From contig NZ_CP094351.1 of assembly GCF_022807995.1 (NCBI RefSeq), forward strand, positions 3,627,001-3,691,000: a stretch of 64,000 nt of DNA. The letters run 5' to 3'. The position numbers were made by a program, and so were the translations under genes. Origin of the DNA: Pseudomonas orientalis (lineage in GTDB: Bacteria; Pseudomonadota; Gammaproteobacteria; Pseudomonadales; Pseudomonadaceae). Under the pieces are notes generated by a model. It saw nothing but the letters and a program-made list of their open reading frames with translations, ran no database searches and had not been told where the DNA came from. Shown in pieces: positions 25,480 to 34,550 of the stretch (within the stretch, counting starts at the first letter, position 1; each line of letters starts with the position of its first letter).

Positions 25480-26313
25480 CTAACTGTGCCCGCTTGAAAT
25501 GCGCTTGCCGGGCTTGGTGCCCACCAGACTGGCCTGCCCATCCTTCTGCTTGCCCGTGCGCGCCTCGCTGATCAGCCCCGGAATCAACTTGCCCTCCGGC
25601 AGGTTCTTCCAGAACCGGCTCGGCAAATGCCCCTCCATCACCTTGGGGTTCAAGCGCGCCGGGTTGAAGATGTGGCTGTAATAGGTCAACCACATGGCGC
25701 TGTGCGGGTCTTCGACATTCTGCGCCAGTTGCTGCCACGCCTCGGGGCACTGGCGTTGGTGAATCAATTGCTCGCCGTCGTAATACACCCCGTCCAGGGG
25801 CGTCGCGATCATCCAGCGATGACGACCCATGCGCCCGATAAAATGCTGGCTGGCACTGTGCAAAATATCGTGGGCCGGCTCGTGCCAGGCCACGTACTCC
25901 GGCAGTTCAGGGCCCGCTTCGGCCGGCAGCGCGATGAACCGCACAAACGCATGCAAGTGATGGGCTTCACGGCTGACCTGCTTGATGCGACGCTGCAACT
26001 CGCTGCCCAACTTATCACCTGCCAGCATGGCCGTGCGGTCGCCATGACTGACCCGCCACAACACTTCGTAGAGCAAACTCCAACGCTGATCGCCCCGGTA
26101 GCACGCGGCCGACTCCAGCAGTTGCAACAAGGCCTTGGGAATACGCGCCTGGAACGGACCCGGCTCGGACGCAATGGGCTCGTCGGTGGCAAACAAATCC
26201 GCCACCTCGGCCTCGCCCCAGCTCACCTGGCTGGGGTCGACCTGATGGCTGAGCAGCCAGCGCGCCTGTTCGCGCCACGTGCTGAACAGGTTGTCGCATT
26301 CCAGGCTGATCAT
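25480..26313 (-). CDS. DUF4130 / TIGR03915-type probable DNA metabolism protein
   Basis: This 277-residue soluble protein matches the family known as DUF4130 (TIGR03915), the same domain found fused in front of UdgX uracil-DNA-glycosylase-like proteins. Characteristic segments are the central HLHAFVRFIAL, WHEPAHDILHSASQHFIGRMG and LTYYSHIFNPARLNPKVMEG (split here). Its biochemical activity is not established. It begins within the stop of the radical-SAM gene (4-nt ATGA overlap), so the two are made together from a promoter with a LexA box. Confidence 0.85.
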   Translation of the reverse strand: MISLECDNLFSTWREQARWLLSHQVDPSQVSWGEAEVADLFATDEPIASEPGPFQARIPKALLQLLESAACYRGDQRWSLLYEVLWRVSHGDRTAMLAGDKLGSELQRRIKQVSREAHHLHAFVRFIALPAEAGPELPEYVAWHEPAHDILHSASQHFIGRMGRHRWMIATPLDGVYYDGEQLIHQRQCPEAWQQLAQNVEDPHSAMWLTYYSHIFNPARLNPKVMEGHLPSRFWKNLPEGKLIPGLISEARTGKQKDGQASLVGTKPGKRISSGHS

Positions 26314-27530
26314 CCCCACAACCCCATTTGTTGCGGTTGCGGGCGATCGCGCAGCTGTTCGCGCAGCAATACGCTGGTGCTGTCGGCCTGCTGCGGGTGG
26401 TAATCGCTGGTGATGAAGAACGGCTTGGCCTTGGCCAGCACGCAGCGCATGCGCGCCAGGTCTTCGAAGCGGATCTTGCGTTCGCGGCGCAGGTCTACCA
26501 GGCGTTGGGTGGTGCGCAGGCCAATGCCGGGGATGCGTGCGATCAAGGTTGGCTCGGCGCGGTTCAGGTCCAGTGGGAACACCTCGCGATGCTCCAGGGC
26601 CCACGCCAGCTTGGGGTCGATATCCAGGGCCAGGTGGCCGGGGCCTTCGAACAGCTCATTGGCGCTGAAGCCGTAGCTGCGCAACAGGAAGTCGGCCTGG
26701 TACAAACGATGCTCTCGCATCAACGGCGGCGCAGCCAGGGGCACGCTCTTGGGGCTGTTGGGAATCGGGCTGAACGCCGAGTAATACACGCGGCGCAGCT
26801 TGTAATTGCCATACAAGGCTTCGGCACCGTGCAGGATGGTGCTGTCGTCGGTGTCGTCGGCGCCGACGATCATCTGGGTGCTCTGCCCGGCCGGGGCGAA
26901 GCGCGGTGCGCGGGGTTCGTTGAGCACCGTCTGTTCACCGGTGTAAATGGTCTGCATGGCCTGCTTGATCGAGACGATCTGCTTTTCCGGCGCCAGGGTT
27001 TGCAGGCTGGCATCGGTGGGCAGTTCGATATTCACGCTCAGGCGGTCGGCATAGCGTCCGGCCTCGGCGATCAGCGCGGGGTCGGCCTCGGGAATGGTCT
27101 TGAGATGGATATAGCCGCGAAAGTCATGCTCTTCGCGCAGCAGCTTGGCGACCCGCACCAACTGTTCCATGGTGTAGTCGGCCGAACGGATGATGCCGGA
27201 ACTGAGAAACAAGCCGCTGACGCAATTGCGCTTGTAGAAATCCAGGGTCAGGGTGACCACCTCTTCCGGGCTGAAGCGCGCACGGGGCACATCGCTGGAG
27301 CGGCGGTTGACGCAGTATTGGCAGTCGTAGAGACAGAAGTTGGTAAGCAGCACCTTGAGCAGCGACACGCAACGGCCGTCGGGCGTGTAGCTGTGGCAAA
27401 TACCCATGCCATCGGTGGAACCCAGCCCGGCCTTGCCTTCGGAGCTGCGCTTGGGCGCACCACTGCTGGCGCACGAAGCGTCATACTTGGCGGCGTCGGC
27501 GAGGATGCTGAGTTTTTCGATCAACTGCAT
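26310..27530 (-). CDS. Radical SAM protein of the DNA modification/repair family (TIGR03916)
   Basis: This 406-residue protein carries the radical SAM cluster motif CLYDCQYC at about residues 71-78, with GLFLSSGIIRS and the NIELPTDASLQ core strands. A C-terminal helix-hairpin-helix (ARIPGIGLRTTQRLVDLRR) is expected to bind DNA. A glycine/serine segment near residue 30 (SSEGKAGLGSTDGMGICHSY) is characteristic of the family. It is predicted to act on DNA or nucleotides with the DUF4130 partner; the reaction is unknown. A LexA-type box overlaps its promoter, pointing to DNA damage control. Confidence 0.9.
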   Translation of the reverse strand: MQLIEKLSILADAAKYDASCASSGAPKRSSEGKAGLGSTDGMGICHSYTPDGRCVSLLKVLLTNFCLYDCQYCVNRRSSDVPRARFSPEEVVTLTLDFYKRNCVSGLFLSSGIIRSADYTMEQLVRVAKLLREEHDFRGYIHLKTIPEADPALIAEAGRYADRLSVNIELPTDASLQTLAPEKQIVSIKQAMQTIYTGEQTVLNEPRAPRFAPAGQSTQMIVGADDTDDSTILHGAEALYGNYKLRRVYYSAFSPIPNSPKSVPLAAPPLMREHRLYQADFLLRSYGFSANELFEGPGHLALDIDPKLAWALEHREVFPLDLNRAEPTLIARIPGIGLRTTQRLVDLRRERKIRFEDLARMRCVLAKAKPFFITSDYHPQQADSTSVLLREQLRDRPQPQQMGLWG

Positions 27531-27545
27531 GGAGAACTACCGATA

Positions 27546-27561
27546 CTGGTTTTTTGTACAG
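27546..27561. promoter_or_regulatory. LexA (SOS) box upstream of the radical SAM/DUF4130 operon
   Basis: CTGGTTTTTTGTACAG has the CTG-N10-CAG layout of gammaproteobacterial LexA boxes and is flanked by TA on each side. It lies only 16 nt before the start codon at 27530, where LexA would block transcription or initiation. Confidence 0.75.
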
Positions 27562-27594
27562 TATCAGCAACATCTGCTTGTCACAAGTACCGCC

Positions 27595-27695
27595 TGTAGG
27601 AGCGAGCTTGCTCGCGAAAAACGTCAACGATAACGCGCCCCTTCTGAATCAACCCGGCGCCCTCGCGTTCTTCGCGAGCAAGCTCGCTCCTACAG
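27595..27695. repeat. Class II REPIN
   Basis: TGTAGGAGCGAGCTTGCTCG and its inverse flank a spacer of about 60 nt, between the LexA box and the pvdA stop codon. Confidence 0.92.
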
Positions 27696-27702
27696 AATCC
27701 GG

Positions 27703-29040
27703 TCAGCTTGCAGTGGCGAGCAGCAGGTCCTGCACCGAGCGCGCGCTGCCACGGCTACGGTCATTGGCATACAACGACGCGGCAATTTCATCCGCCCGAA
27801 TCGGCAGCACCGACAGCAACGTATCGCTCAGACCATGGCTGGCCTGGCTGAACCCCTGGATGTAAATGCCGGCGTTGCAGCGCTCGTCGGTGACGATGCG
27901 GTAGTCGCGGGCCACTTCGAAATCACCCATGTAAGCTTCCAGCGGCGCGAGCAGTTCGCGGTGCATCTGGCGCTCATAGCCAGTGGCGAGGATCACCGCG
28001 TCGTAGTGATTCACGCAGGTTTCGCCGGTAGCGTTGTTGCGCAGTGTCAGTTCGATGCCCAGCGGGCCGGGGGTGGCTTTTTCGACCACCGTCATGGTGC
28101 GGAACGCCTGGCGCGCGATGCCGGAGACTTTCTGGCGATAGAAGATGCCGTAGATGCGCTCGATCAGGTCCAGGTCGACCACCGAATAATTGGTGTTCTG
28201 GTACTCGGCGACCAGGCGTTCACGCTCAGCGCCGACTTGCTGGAACACCAGGTCGGTAAAGGCCGGGGAGAACACTTCGTTGACGAACGGACTATCATCC
28301 GCCGGTTTGAGCGCCGAGCCACGCAGGATCAGGTCGACCTGCACCGACGGGAAGCTGTCGTTGAGGTCGATAAAGGCTTCGGCGGCGCTCTGGCCACCGC
28401 CGATCACCGCGATGCGCATGGCCTGGCCGTCGACACACGGCTGGCTGGCCATGCGCTCCAGGTACTGGGAGTGGTGAAACACCCGGCTGTCGCCCTTGAG
28501 CGCCTTGAACGCCTCGGGAATACGCGGCGTGCCGCCGGCGCTGACCACCACCGAGCGTGTGGTGCGCACATGCTGCTCGCCCAGCGCATCGCGGGAAATC
28601 ACGCGCAGCGCTTCAACCTGTTGCTGGTGCAGGATCGGCTCGATGGCCAGCACTTCCTCGCCGTAGCGGGCCTGGGCCTGGAATTGCCCGGCGACCCAGC
28701 GCAGGTAGTCGTTGTACTCCATGCGGCACGGGTAGAACGTACCCAGGTTGATGAAGTCCACCAGGCGGTCGTGGGCCTTGAGGTAATTGACGAAGGAATA
28801 CGGGCTGGTGGGGTTGCGCAGGGTCACCAGGTCCTTGAGGAAGGAAATCTGCAACTCGCTCTGGGTCACCAGGGTATTGCCGTGCCAGCGGTAGTCGGCT
28901 TGTTTGTCGAGAAACAGCACGTCCAGTTTGCCCTGGGCCTTCTCACGCTCCTGCAGGGCGATGGCCAGCGCCAGGTTCGAAGGGCCGAAGCCGATACCGA
29001 TCAGGTCGTGAACCGCGGGCGAAGCAATTGCCTGTGTCAT
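27703..29040 (-). CDS. pvdA: L-ornithine N5-monooxygenase
   Basis: This 445-residue flavoprotein hydroxylates ornithine at N5 with FAD and NADPH, an early step in making the hydroxamate groups of pyoverdine. The FAD site DLIGIGFGPSNLALAIAL is at the start, the NADPH motif IAVIGGGQSAAEAF is central, and the ATGYERQ substrate-binding motif comes later. The length matches PvdA. A perfect PvdS-type box lies 85-108 nt upstream, so the gene should be induced by iron starvation. Confidence 0.96.
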   Translation of the reverse strand: MTQAIASPAVHDLIGIGFGPSNLALAIALQEREKAQGKLDVLFLDKQADYRWHGNTLVTQSELQISFLKDLVTLRNPTSPYSFVNYLKAHDRLVDFINLGTFYPCRMEYNDYLRWVAGQFQAQARYGEEVLAIEPILHQQQVEALRVISRDALGEQHVRTTRSVVVSAGGTPRIPEAFKALKGDSRVFHHSQYLERMASQPCVDGQAMRIAVIGGGQSAAEAFIDLNDSFPSVQVDLILRGSALKPADDSPFVNEVFSPAFTDLVFQQVGAERERLVAEYQNTNYSVVDLDLIERIYGIFYRQKVSGIARQAFRTMTVVEKATPGPLGIELTLRNNATGETCVNHYDAVILATGYERQMHRELLAPLEAYMGDFEVARDYRIVTDERCNAGIYIQGFSQASHGLSDTLLSVLPIRADEIAASLYANDRSRGSARSVQDLLLATAS

Positions 29041-29124
29041 TCCAGTGTCCTCTGGATAAGCCCCTTGGCGGTCGGGGCGGGAATACCTTCATGGCCTGAA
29101 CAACAGGCCGTGTGTTGATAGGAA

Positions 29125-29148
29125 ACGAGGACAGTGAAATAAAATTTA
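29125..29148 (-). promoter_or_regulatory. PvdS iron-starvation box of pvdA
   Basis: On the minus strand TAAAT (29148-29144) is followed after exactly 16 nt by CGT (29127-29125), the TAAAT-N16-CGT consensus read by the pyoverdine sigma factor PvdS. pvdS itself is not in the window. Confidence 0.85.
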
Positions 29149-29160
29149 ACTAACAGCGCT

Positions 29161-29643
29161 TCAGTGCGCTTCCCACTCACGCATGCGCAACCGGCAGTGC
29201 TTCATGGCATTGACGATGTGCTTTTCCACCAGGGCGCGGGAAATGCCCAGGCGCTCGGCGATTTGCAGGTGGGACAGGCCGTCGAGTTTGCGCATCAGGA
29301 AACTGTCGCGGCAGGCCGCCGGCAACTCGGCCAGGGCACGCTCGAGCATCTCCAGGCGCTGGCTCTGGTCGTGGCTGGCGTGGGGTGAACAGAGCGCGAA
29401 GCGTTCTTCGGCATCCAGCACCTCCAGCGGCTCCACCTGGCGCAGGGCGTTGCGCCGATGGCCATCGATCACCAGGTTCAACGCAGTGCGGTACAGGAAC
29501 GCGCGCGGCTGTTCGATCGGCGTATCACTGGAGCGCTCCAGCACCCGCACGTACGCGTCATGCACCACATCCTCGGCCACCTGACGGTTGCCCAGCTTGG
29601 CGTTGAGGAAACACACCAGCTCGCGATAGTAGTTTTCCAACAT
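29161..29643 (-). CDS. ECF sigma factor, FecI/FpvI type
   Basis: This 160-residue extracytoplasmic-function sigma factor has region 2 (ENYYRELVCFLNAKLGNRQV, then DVVHDAYVRVLER) and region 4 (LDGLSHLQIAERLGISRALV). It differs clearly from PvdS and is closest to FecI/FpvI-type iron sigma factors; FpvI controls the pyoverdine receptor gene. The start at 29643 has AGGAG directly upstream, so the five residues before it are discarded. A candidate Fur box lies about 90 nt upstream. The expected anti-sigma gene (fpvR-like) and receptor gene are not adjacent. Confidence 0.85.
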   Translation of the reverse strand: MLENYYRELVCFLNAKLGNRQVAEDVVHDAYVRVLERSSDTPIEQPRAFLYRTALNLVIDGHRRNALRQVEPLEVLDAEERFALCSPHASHDQSQRLEMLERALAELPAACRDSFLMRKLDGLSHLQIAERLGISRALVEKHIVNAMKHCRLRMREWEAH

Positions 29644-29730
29644 GACTCCTGGCCCCATGGCCGTGGTGCGGACGATGCCAACCTGCGTAGAAACACATCC
29701 ATCGATGATGGCAGTTTGAGTGTGTGCAAT

Positions 29731-29749
29731 TTATAGTAATTCTCATCTA
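29731..29749 (-). promoter_or_regulatory. Candidate Fur box of the ECF sigma gene
   Basis: The minus strand reads TAGATGAGAATTACTATAA, which resembles the Fur consensus around GATGAGAATNATT. It is about 90 nt before the sigma factor start and would give iron repression. Confidence 0.55.
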
Positions 29750-29820
29750 CTTTTAAAGAAGTCTCGCATCAACGGTCGATTTTTTTCTTCATACAACCTG
29801 TAACCGCGCGTGTAACAGCC

Positions 29821-29844
29821 TAAATCCCCGGGCATTTTCTTCGT
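29821..29844 (+). promoter_or_regulatory. PvdS iron-starvation box of pvdRT-opmQ
   Basis: TAAAT (29821-29825), a 16-nt spacer and CGT (29842-29844) form a perfect TAAAT-N16-CGT box, 55 nt before the pvdR start codon. Confidence 0.85.
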
Positions 29845-29899
29845 TTACCTGTCAGCTCTGCGCGACTGCGCCCCGATCTTTCCTGGCTGGAACCTACGC

Positions 29900-31069
29900 A
29901 TGAACCGCCCTCGACCTGCCCGACGCGCCCTGCTTGTGGTGGCGTGCCTGATTCCCATCGTTGCGTTCGTCACCTGGCAAGGCCTTGCGCCGGGCCGCGA
30001 CACCCTGGCCACCGTGACGGTCACCCGTGGCGATATCGAAAACAGCGTCACGGCCCTGGGCACCCTGCAACCGCGGCGCTATGTGGATGTCGGCGCCCAG
30101 GCTTCCGGGCAGATCCAGAAGATCCACGTCGAGGCCGGCGATCAGGTCAAGGAAGGCCAGTTGTTGGTGGAGATCGACCCTTCGACGCAAAAAGCCAAGC
30201 TCGATGCCAGCCGCTACGCCATCGAAAACCTGCAGGCGCAGTTGCAGGAGCAGAAAGCCCAGCACGCCTTGGCGCGCCAGAAATACCAGCGCCAGCAACG
30301 CCTGAGCGCCGGTAACGCCACCCGTGAAGAAGATGTCCAAACCGCCATGGCCGAACTGAGCGCGACCCAGGCGCGGGTCGACATGTTCCAGGCCCAGATC
30401 CGCCAGGCCCGGGCCAGCCTGCGCAGCGACGAAGCGGAACTGGGTTATACGCGCATCTACGCGCCGATGGCCGGTACCGTGGTCGCGGTGGATGCGCGGG
30501 TCGGGCAGACTCTAAACGCGCAACAACAGACCCCGCTGATCCTGCGCATCGCCAAACTGTCGCCAATGACGGTGTGGGCTGAAGTGTCGGAGGCGGACAT
30601 TGGCCATGTCAAACCCGGCATGAGTGCGTATTTCACCACCTTGAGCGGCGGCAGTCGGCGCTGGACCAGCACGGTGCGGCAGATCCTGCCGATTCCGCCC
30701 AAGCCCTTGAACGAAACCCAGGGCAGCGGCAGCCCGAGCAGCACCAGCAAAAGCGGCACCGGTCGGGTAGTGCTGTACACGGTATTGCTGGACGTCGACA
30801 ACGCCGATAATGCGCTGATGGCGGAAATGACCACCCAGGTATTTTTCGTCGCAAGCCAGGTCAAGGACGCCCTTACCGTGCCGGTCGCCGCGCTGCAAGG
30901 CACGCCCACGGCGGATACGCAAACGGCCCGGGTAGTGGCGAAGAACGGCAGCATCGAGCAGCGCACGGTGCGCCTGGGGATCAGCGACCGCCTGCGCGTG
31001 CAAGTGCTGGACGGCCTCGACGAAGGCGATCATCTGTTGATCGGCCCGGCCGACGGCAGCGGGGGTTGA
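29900..31069 (+). CDS. pvdR: Pyoverdine export periplasmic adaptor (MacA-like)
   Basis: This 389-residue membrane fusion protein is MacA-like, with one N-terminal membrane helix (RALLVVACLIPIVAFVTW) and a lipoyl domain (GAQASGQIQKIHVEAGDQVK). An alpha-hairpin of Gln/Ala heptads is followed by the second lipoyl half (YTRIYAPMAGTVVAVDAR) and the beta-barrel domain. It opens a three-gene operon with pvdT and opmQ and has a PvdS box upstream, which identifies it as the adaptor of the PvdRT-OpmQ pump that secretes and recycles pyoverdine. Confidence 0.92.
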   Translation: MNRPRPARRALLVVACLIPIVAFVTWQGLAPGRDTLATVTVTRGDIENSVTALGTLQPRRYVDVGAQASGQIQKIHVEAGDQVKEGQLLVEIDPSTQKAKLDASRYAIENLQAQLQEQKAQHALARQKYQRQQRLSAGNATREEDVQTAMAELSATQARVDMFQAQIRQARASLRSDEAELGYTRIYAPMAGTVVAVDARVGQTLNAQQQTPLILRIAKLSPMTVWAEVSEADIGHVKPGMSAYFTTLSGGSRRWTSTVRQILPIPPKPLNETQGSGSPSSTSKSGTGRVVLYTVLLDVDNADNALMAEMTTQVFFVASQVKDALTVPVAALQGTPTADTQTARVVAKNGSIEQRTVRLGISDRLRVQVLDGLDEGDHLLIGPADGSGG

Positions 31070-31070
31070 G

Positions 31071-33038
31071 TTGACCACGCCACTGATCGAACTCAAGCAC
31101 ATCCGTAAATCCTACGGCGGCGGCGACAGCCCGCAGGTCGACGTGCTGCGCGGCATCGACCTGTCGATCCATGCCGGGGAGTTCGTCGCCATCGTCGGCG
31201 CATCGGGCTCGGGCAAGTCGACGTTGATGAATATCCTCGGTTGCCTCGATCGCCCGAGCGAAGGCGATTACCTGTTCGCCGGGGAAAACGTCGCCCAACT
31301 GGGCAGCGACGAACTGGCCTGGCTGCGCCGCGAAGCCTTCGGCTTTGTGTTCCAGGGCTACCACCTGATCCCGTCGGCATCGGCCCGGGAAAACGTCGAG
31401 ATGCCGGCGATCTATGCCGGCATCAGTGCCGGCGAACGGCACGCCCGCGCCACCGCCCTGCTCACCCGACTGGGCTTGGCCGAGCGCACCGGCAACCGTC
31501 CGCACCAGCTCTCCGGCGGTCAGCAACAGCGGGTATCCATCGCGCGTGCGCTGATGAACGGCGGGCATATCATCCTCGCCGACGAACCCACCGGCGCCCT
31601 CGACAGCCACAGCGGCGCCGAGGTGATGACCCTGCTTGACGAACTGGCGAGCCAGGGCCATGTGGTCATCCTGATCACCCACGACCGCGAAGTGGCGGCG
31701 CGGGCCAACCGCATCATCGAAATTCGCGACGGCCTGATCATCAGCGACTCGGCCACCGCCCACACCGAGGCGCCAGCGAACAGCGCTGCGCTGCAAGCCG
31801 TGGACCTGCGCCGGCGCCTGGCCGATGGCGCCGAACACAACGGGGCCTGGAAAGCCGAACTGCTCGATGCGTTGCAGGCGGCCTGGCGGGTAATGTGGAT
31901 CAACCGTTTTCGCACCGCGCTGACCCTGCTCGGCATCATTATCGGGGTAGCCTCGGTGGTGGTGATGCTGGCCGTGGGTGAAGGCAGCAAGCGCCAGGTC
32001 ATGGCGCAGATGGGCGCGTTCGGCTCGAACATTCTGTATGTCAGTGGTTCGTCACCCAATCCGCGTACGCCCCTGGGCATCATCACCCCCGCCGACGTGG
32101 CCGCCCTGGCCACCCTGCCACAGGTGAAACGGATCATGCCGGTCAACGGCGCCGAAGCCGGCGTGCGGTTCGGCAACATCGACTACATGGCCTATGTGGG
32201 CGGCAATGACACCAATTTCCCGACCATCTTCAACTGGCCGGTGGTCGAGGGCAGCTACTTCACCGAGGCCGACGAACGCAACGCCGCCACCGTCGCGGTG
32301 ATCGGCGCACGGGTGCGCGACAAGCTGTTCAAGGGTCTGGTCAACCCCATCGGTCAATACATCCTGATCGAAAACGTGCCCTTCCAGGTGGTCGGCGTGC
32401 TCCAGGAAAAAGGCTCCAGTTCGGGCAATAAAGACAGCGACGATCGCATTGCCATCCCCTACTCCGCCGCCAGCATTCGCCTGTTCGGCAGCTACAACCC
32501 GGAGTACGTGGTGATTGCCGCCGCCGACGCCACCCGCGTGAACGCCGCCGAACAGGCCATCGATCAATTGCTCAAACGCCTGCACCACGGCAAGGACGAC
32601 TACCACCTGACCAACAACGCCGCAATGATCCAGGCCGAGGCGCGCACGGCCAACACCCTGTCGTTGATGCTCGGTTCGATTGCGGCGATTTCCCTGCTGG
32701 TGGGCGGCATCGGCGTGATGAATATCATGCTGATGACCGTGCGCGAACGGACGCGCGAAATCGGGATCCGCATGGCCACCGGCGCCCGCCAGCGCGACAT
32801 CCTGCGCCAGTTTCTCACCGAGGCGGTGATGCTCTCGGTGGTCGGCGGGTTGTTCGGTATCGCCCTGGCGCTGCTGGTGGGCGGCGTGCTGGTACTGGCC
32901 GACGTGGCGGTGCAGTTTTCCCTGGTGGCGATGCTCGGCGCGTTTGGCTGCGCGCTGGTCACCGGCGTCGTATTCGGCTTTATGCCGGCCCGTAAAGCTG
33001 CCCGGCTCGATCCGGTTAAGGCATTGACCAGTGAATAA
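31071..33038 (+). CDS. pvdT: Pyoverdine export ABC transporter (MacB-like, ATPase plus permease)
   Basis: This 655-residue MacB-type half-transporter has an N-terminal ATPase (Walker A GASGSGKST near 47, signature LSGGQQQRVSIARAL, Walker B IILADEPTGALD). The permease has one helix near 275, a large periplasmic domain and three C-terminal helices. It starts at TTG 31071, 1 nt after pvdR. The ATPase powers the tripartite pump with PvdR and OpmQ. Confidence 0.94.
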   Translation: MTTPLIELKHIRKSYGGGDSPQVDVLRGIDLSIHAGEFVAIVGASGSGKSTLMNILGCLDRPSEGDYLFAGENVAQLGSDELAWLRREAFGFVFQGYHLIPSASARENVEMPAIYAGISAGERHARATALLTRLGLAERTGNRPHQLSGGQQQRVSIARALMNGGHIILADEPTGALDSHSGAEVMTLLDELASQGHVVILITHDREVAARANRIIEIRDGLIISDSATAHTEAPANSAALQAVDLRRRLADGAEHNGAWKAELLDALQAAWRVMWINRFRTALTLLGIIIGVASVVVMLAVGEGSKRQVMAQMGAFGSNILYVSGSSPNPRTPLGIITPADVAALATLPQVKRIMPVNGAEAGVRFGNIDYMAYVGGNDTNFPTIFNWPVVEGSYFTEADERNAATVAVIGARVRDKLFKGLVNPIGQYILIENVPFQVVGVLQEKGSSSGNKDSDDRIAIPYSAASIRLFGSYNPEYVVIAAADATRVNAAEQAIDQLLKRLHHGKDDYHLTNNAAMIQAEARTANTLSLMLGSIAAISLLVGGIGVMNIMLMTVRERTREIGIRMATGARQRDILRQFLTEAVMLSVVGGLFGIALALLVGGVLVLADVAVQFSLVAMLGAFGCALVTGVVFGFMPARKAARLDPVKALTSE

Positions 33039-34443
33039 ACGATCCCTTCCCACACCGCTTTCCCCGCTCGGGCTGTGCCTGCTGCTCAGCGCCTGCGCCG
33101 GCACCCCGCCCGCCGTCGACAGCGGCATCGCGCCGCCCGCCGCCTGGCACTATGCCGAGCGCACGGCCAGCCAAGCCACCCACCTGCGCTGGTGGACGCA
33201 CTTTGGCAGCCCGTCGCTCAACCGCCTGATCGACCAGGCCCGGCGGGACAGTTTCGACGTGGCCGCCGCCATGGCCCGTGTGCGCCAGGCGCAGGCAACC
33301 GCGGTGATTGCCGGGGCGCCGCTGCTGCCCGAGGTCACGTTCAACCTCACCGCCACCCGTGAAAAGCTGCTGCGCGGCAGCGGCAACTCGGACCTGAACG
33401 CCACCGAAAGCAACAAAACCGTGACCAGCTATGACGCCAACCTCACGGCCAGCTACGAACTCGACTTCTGGGGCGGTCGCGCCGCTGCCAGGGACAGCGC
33501 GCTGCAGAGCCTGCACGCCAGCCAGTTCGACCAGGCCAATGTCGAACTGACCCTGCTCAGCAATGTCGCCGACCGCTACGCACAAACCCTGGCGGCGCGC
33601 CAACGCGTGCAGATCGCCGAGCTGAACCTGGCGAATGCACGCACGGTGCTGGAGCTGGTGCAAACCCGCTACGACGCCGGTTCCGCCACGGCCCTGGAAC
33701 TGGCGCAACAGAAAAGCCTGGTGGCCAGCCAGCAACGGCAACTGCCGTTGGTCGAGCAACTGGCCGAAGAGGCGCGCATCACCCTCGCCGCCTTGCTCGG
33801 CCAGCCCGTGCAGGCGCTGGAACTGGGCACAGAAGCGTTCCAGGCGCTGACCTGGCCTACCATCGGCCCCGGCGTGCCGAGCCAGTTATTGAGCCGGCGC
33901 CCCGACCTCGCCCAGGCCGAGGCACAGCTGGCGGCGGCGAACGCTGACGTCACCGTCGCCCGCGCGGCGATGCTGCCTGCGGTGACCTTGGGCGCGACTC
34001 TTGGCTCGGGCGCGTACCAGGCTGACGACATCCTGCGCAGCCCGTTCTACACCCTGACCTCGGGTCTGGTGGCCCCCATCTTCAACAACGGTCGTTTGAG
34101 CGCCGAACGCGACAAAGCCCGTGCGCGTCAGGATGAGCTGCTGCAAACCTACCGTGGGGCGATCATCAACGGCTTTGCCGATGTGGAAAAAGCCCTCAGC
34201 AGCATCAGCCGCCTCGACCAGCAACGCCAATGGCAAGCCGAAGAGCTGCAACAGGCCCAGACCGCGTTCCGCATCGCCGAAAGCCGCTACCAGGCCGGCG
34301 CCGAGGACCTGCTCACGGTGCTGGAAACCCAACGCACCCTGTACGCCGCCCAGGACTTGAACGTGCAGTTGCGACTGTCGCGCCTGCAAGCCAGCATTGC
34401 CCTGTACAAAGCGCTGGGGGGTGGCTGGGATAGCGGCACCTGA
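33031..34443 (+). CDS. opmQ: Outer-membrane efflux lipoprotein of the pyoverdine pump
   Basis: This 470-residue TolC/OprM-family lipoprotein has the lipobox LLSAC at the end of its signal peptide and two repeated outer-membrane-factor halves. These show ASYELDFWGGRAAARDSA and QLLSRRPDLAQAEAQLAAAN, both typical of the family. It starts at GTG 33031 and overlaps the pvdT stop by 8 nt, so it is the outer-membrane channel of PvdRT-OpmQ. Confidence 0.93.
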   Translation: MNKRSLPTPLSPLGLCLLLSACAGTPPAVDSGIAPPAAWHYAERTASQATHLRWWTHFGSPSLNRLIDQARRDSFDVAAAMARVRQAQATAVIAGAPLLPEVTFNLTATREKLLRGSGNSDLNATESNKTVTSYDANLTASYELDFWGGRAAARDSALQSLHASQFDQANVELTLLSNVADRYAQTLAARQRVQIAELNLANARTVLELVQTRYDAGSATALELAQQKSLVASQQRQLPLVEQLAEEARITLAALLGQPVQALELGTEAFQALTWPTIGPGVPSQLLSRRPDLAQAEAQLAAANADVTVARAAMLPAVTLGATLGSGAYQADDILRSPFYTLTSGLVAPIFNNGRLSAERDKARARQDELLQTYRGAIINGFADVEKALSSISRLDQQRQWQAEELQQAQTAFRIAESRYQAGAEDLLTVLETQRTLYAAQDLNVQLRLSRLQASIALYKALGGGWDSGT

Positions 34444-34550
34444 TAAACGAAACTCCAGTTTCGTACACGATCCGTTTAATCGCCTTACATTATTAGACCC
34501 AAGGTCCTTGGTAAAAAAGCCGCCTTCACACGGCTTCCCGGGACCTCTTG

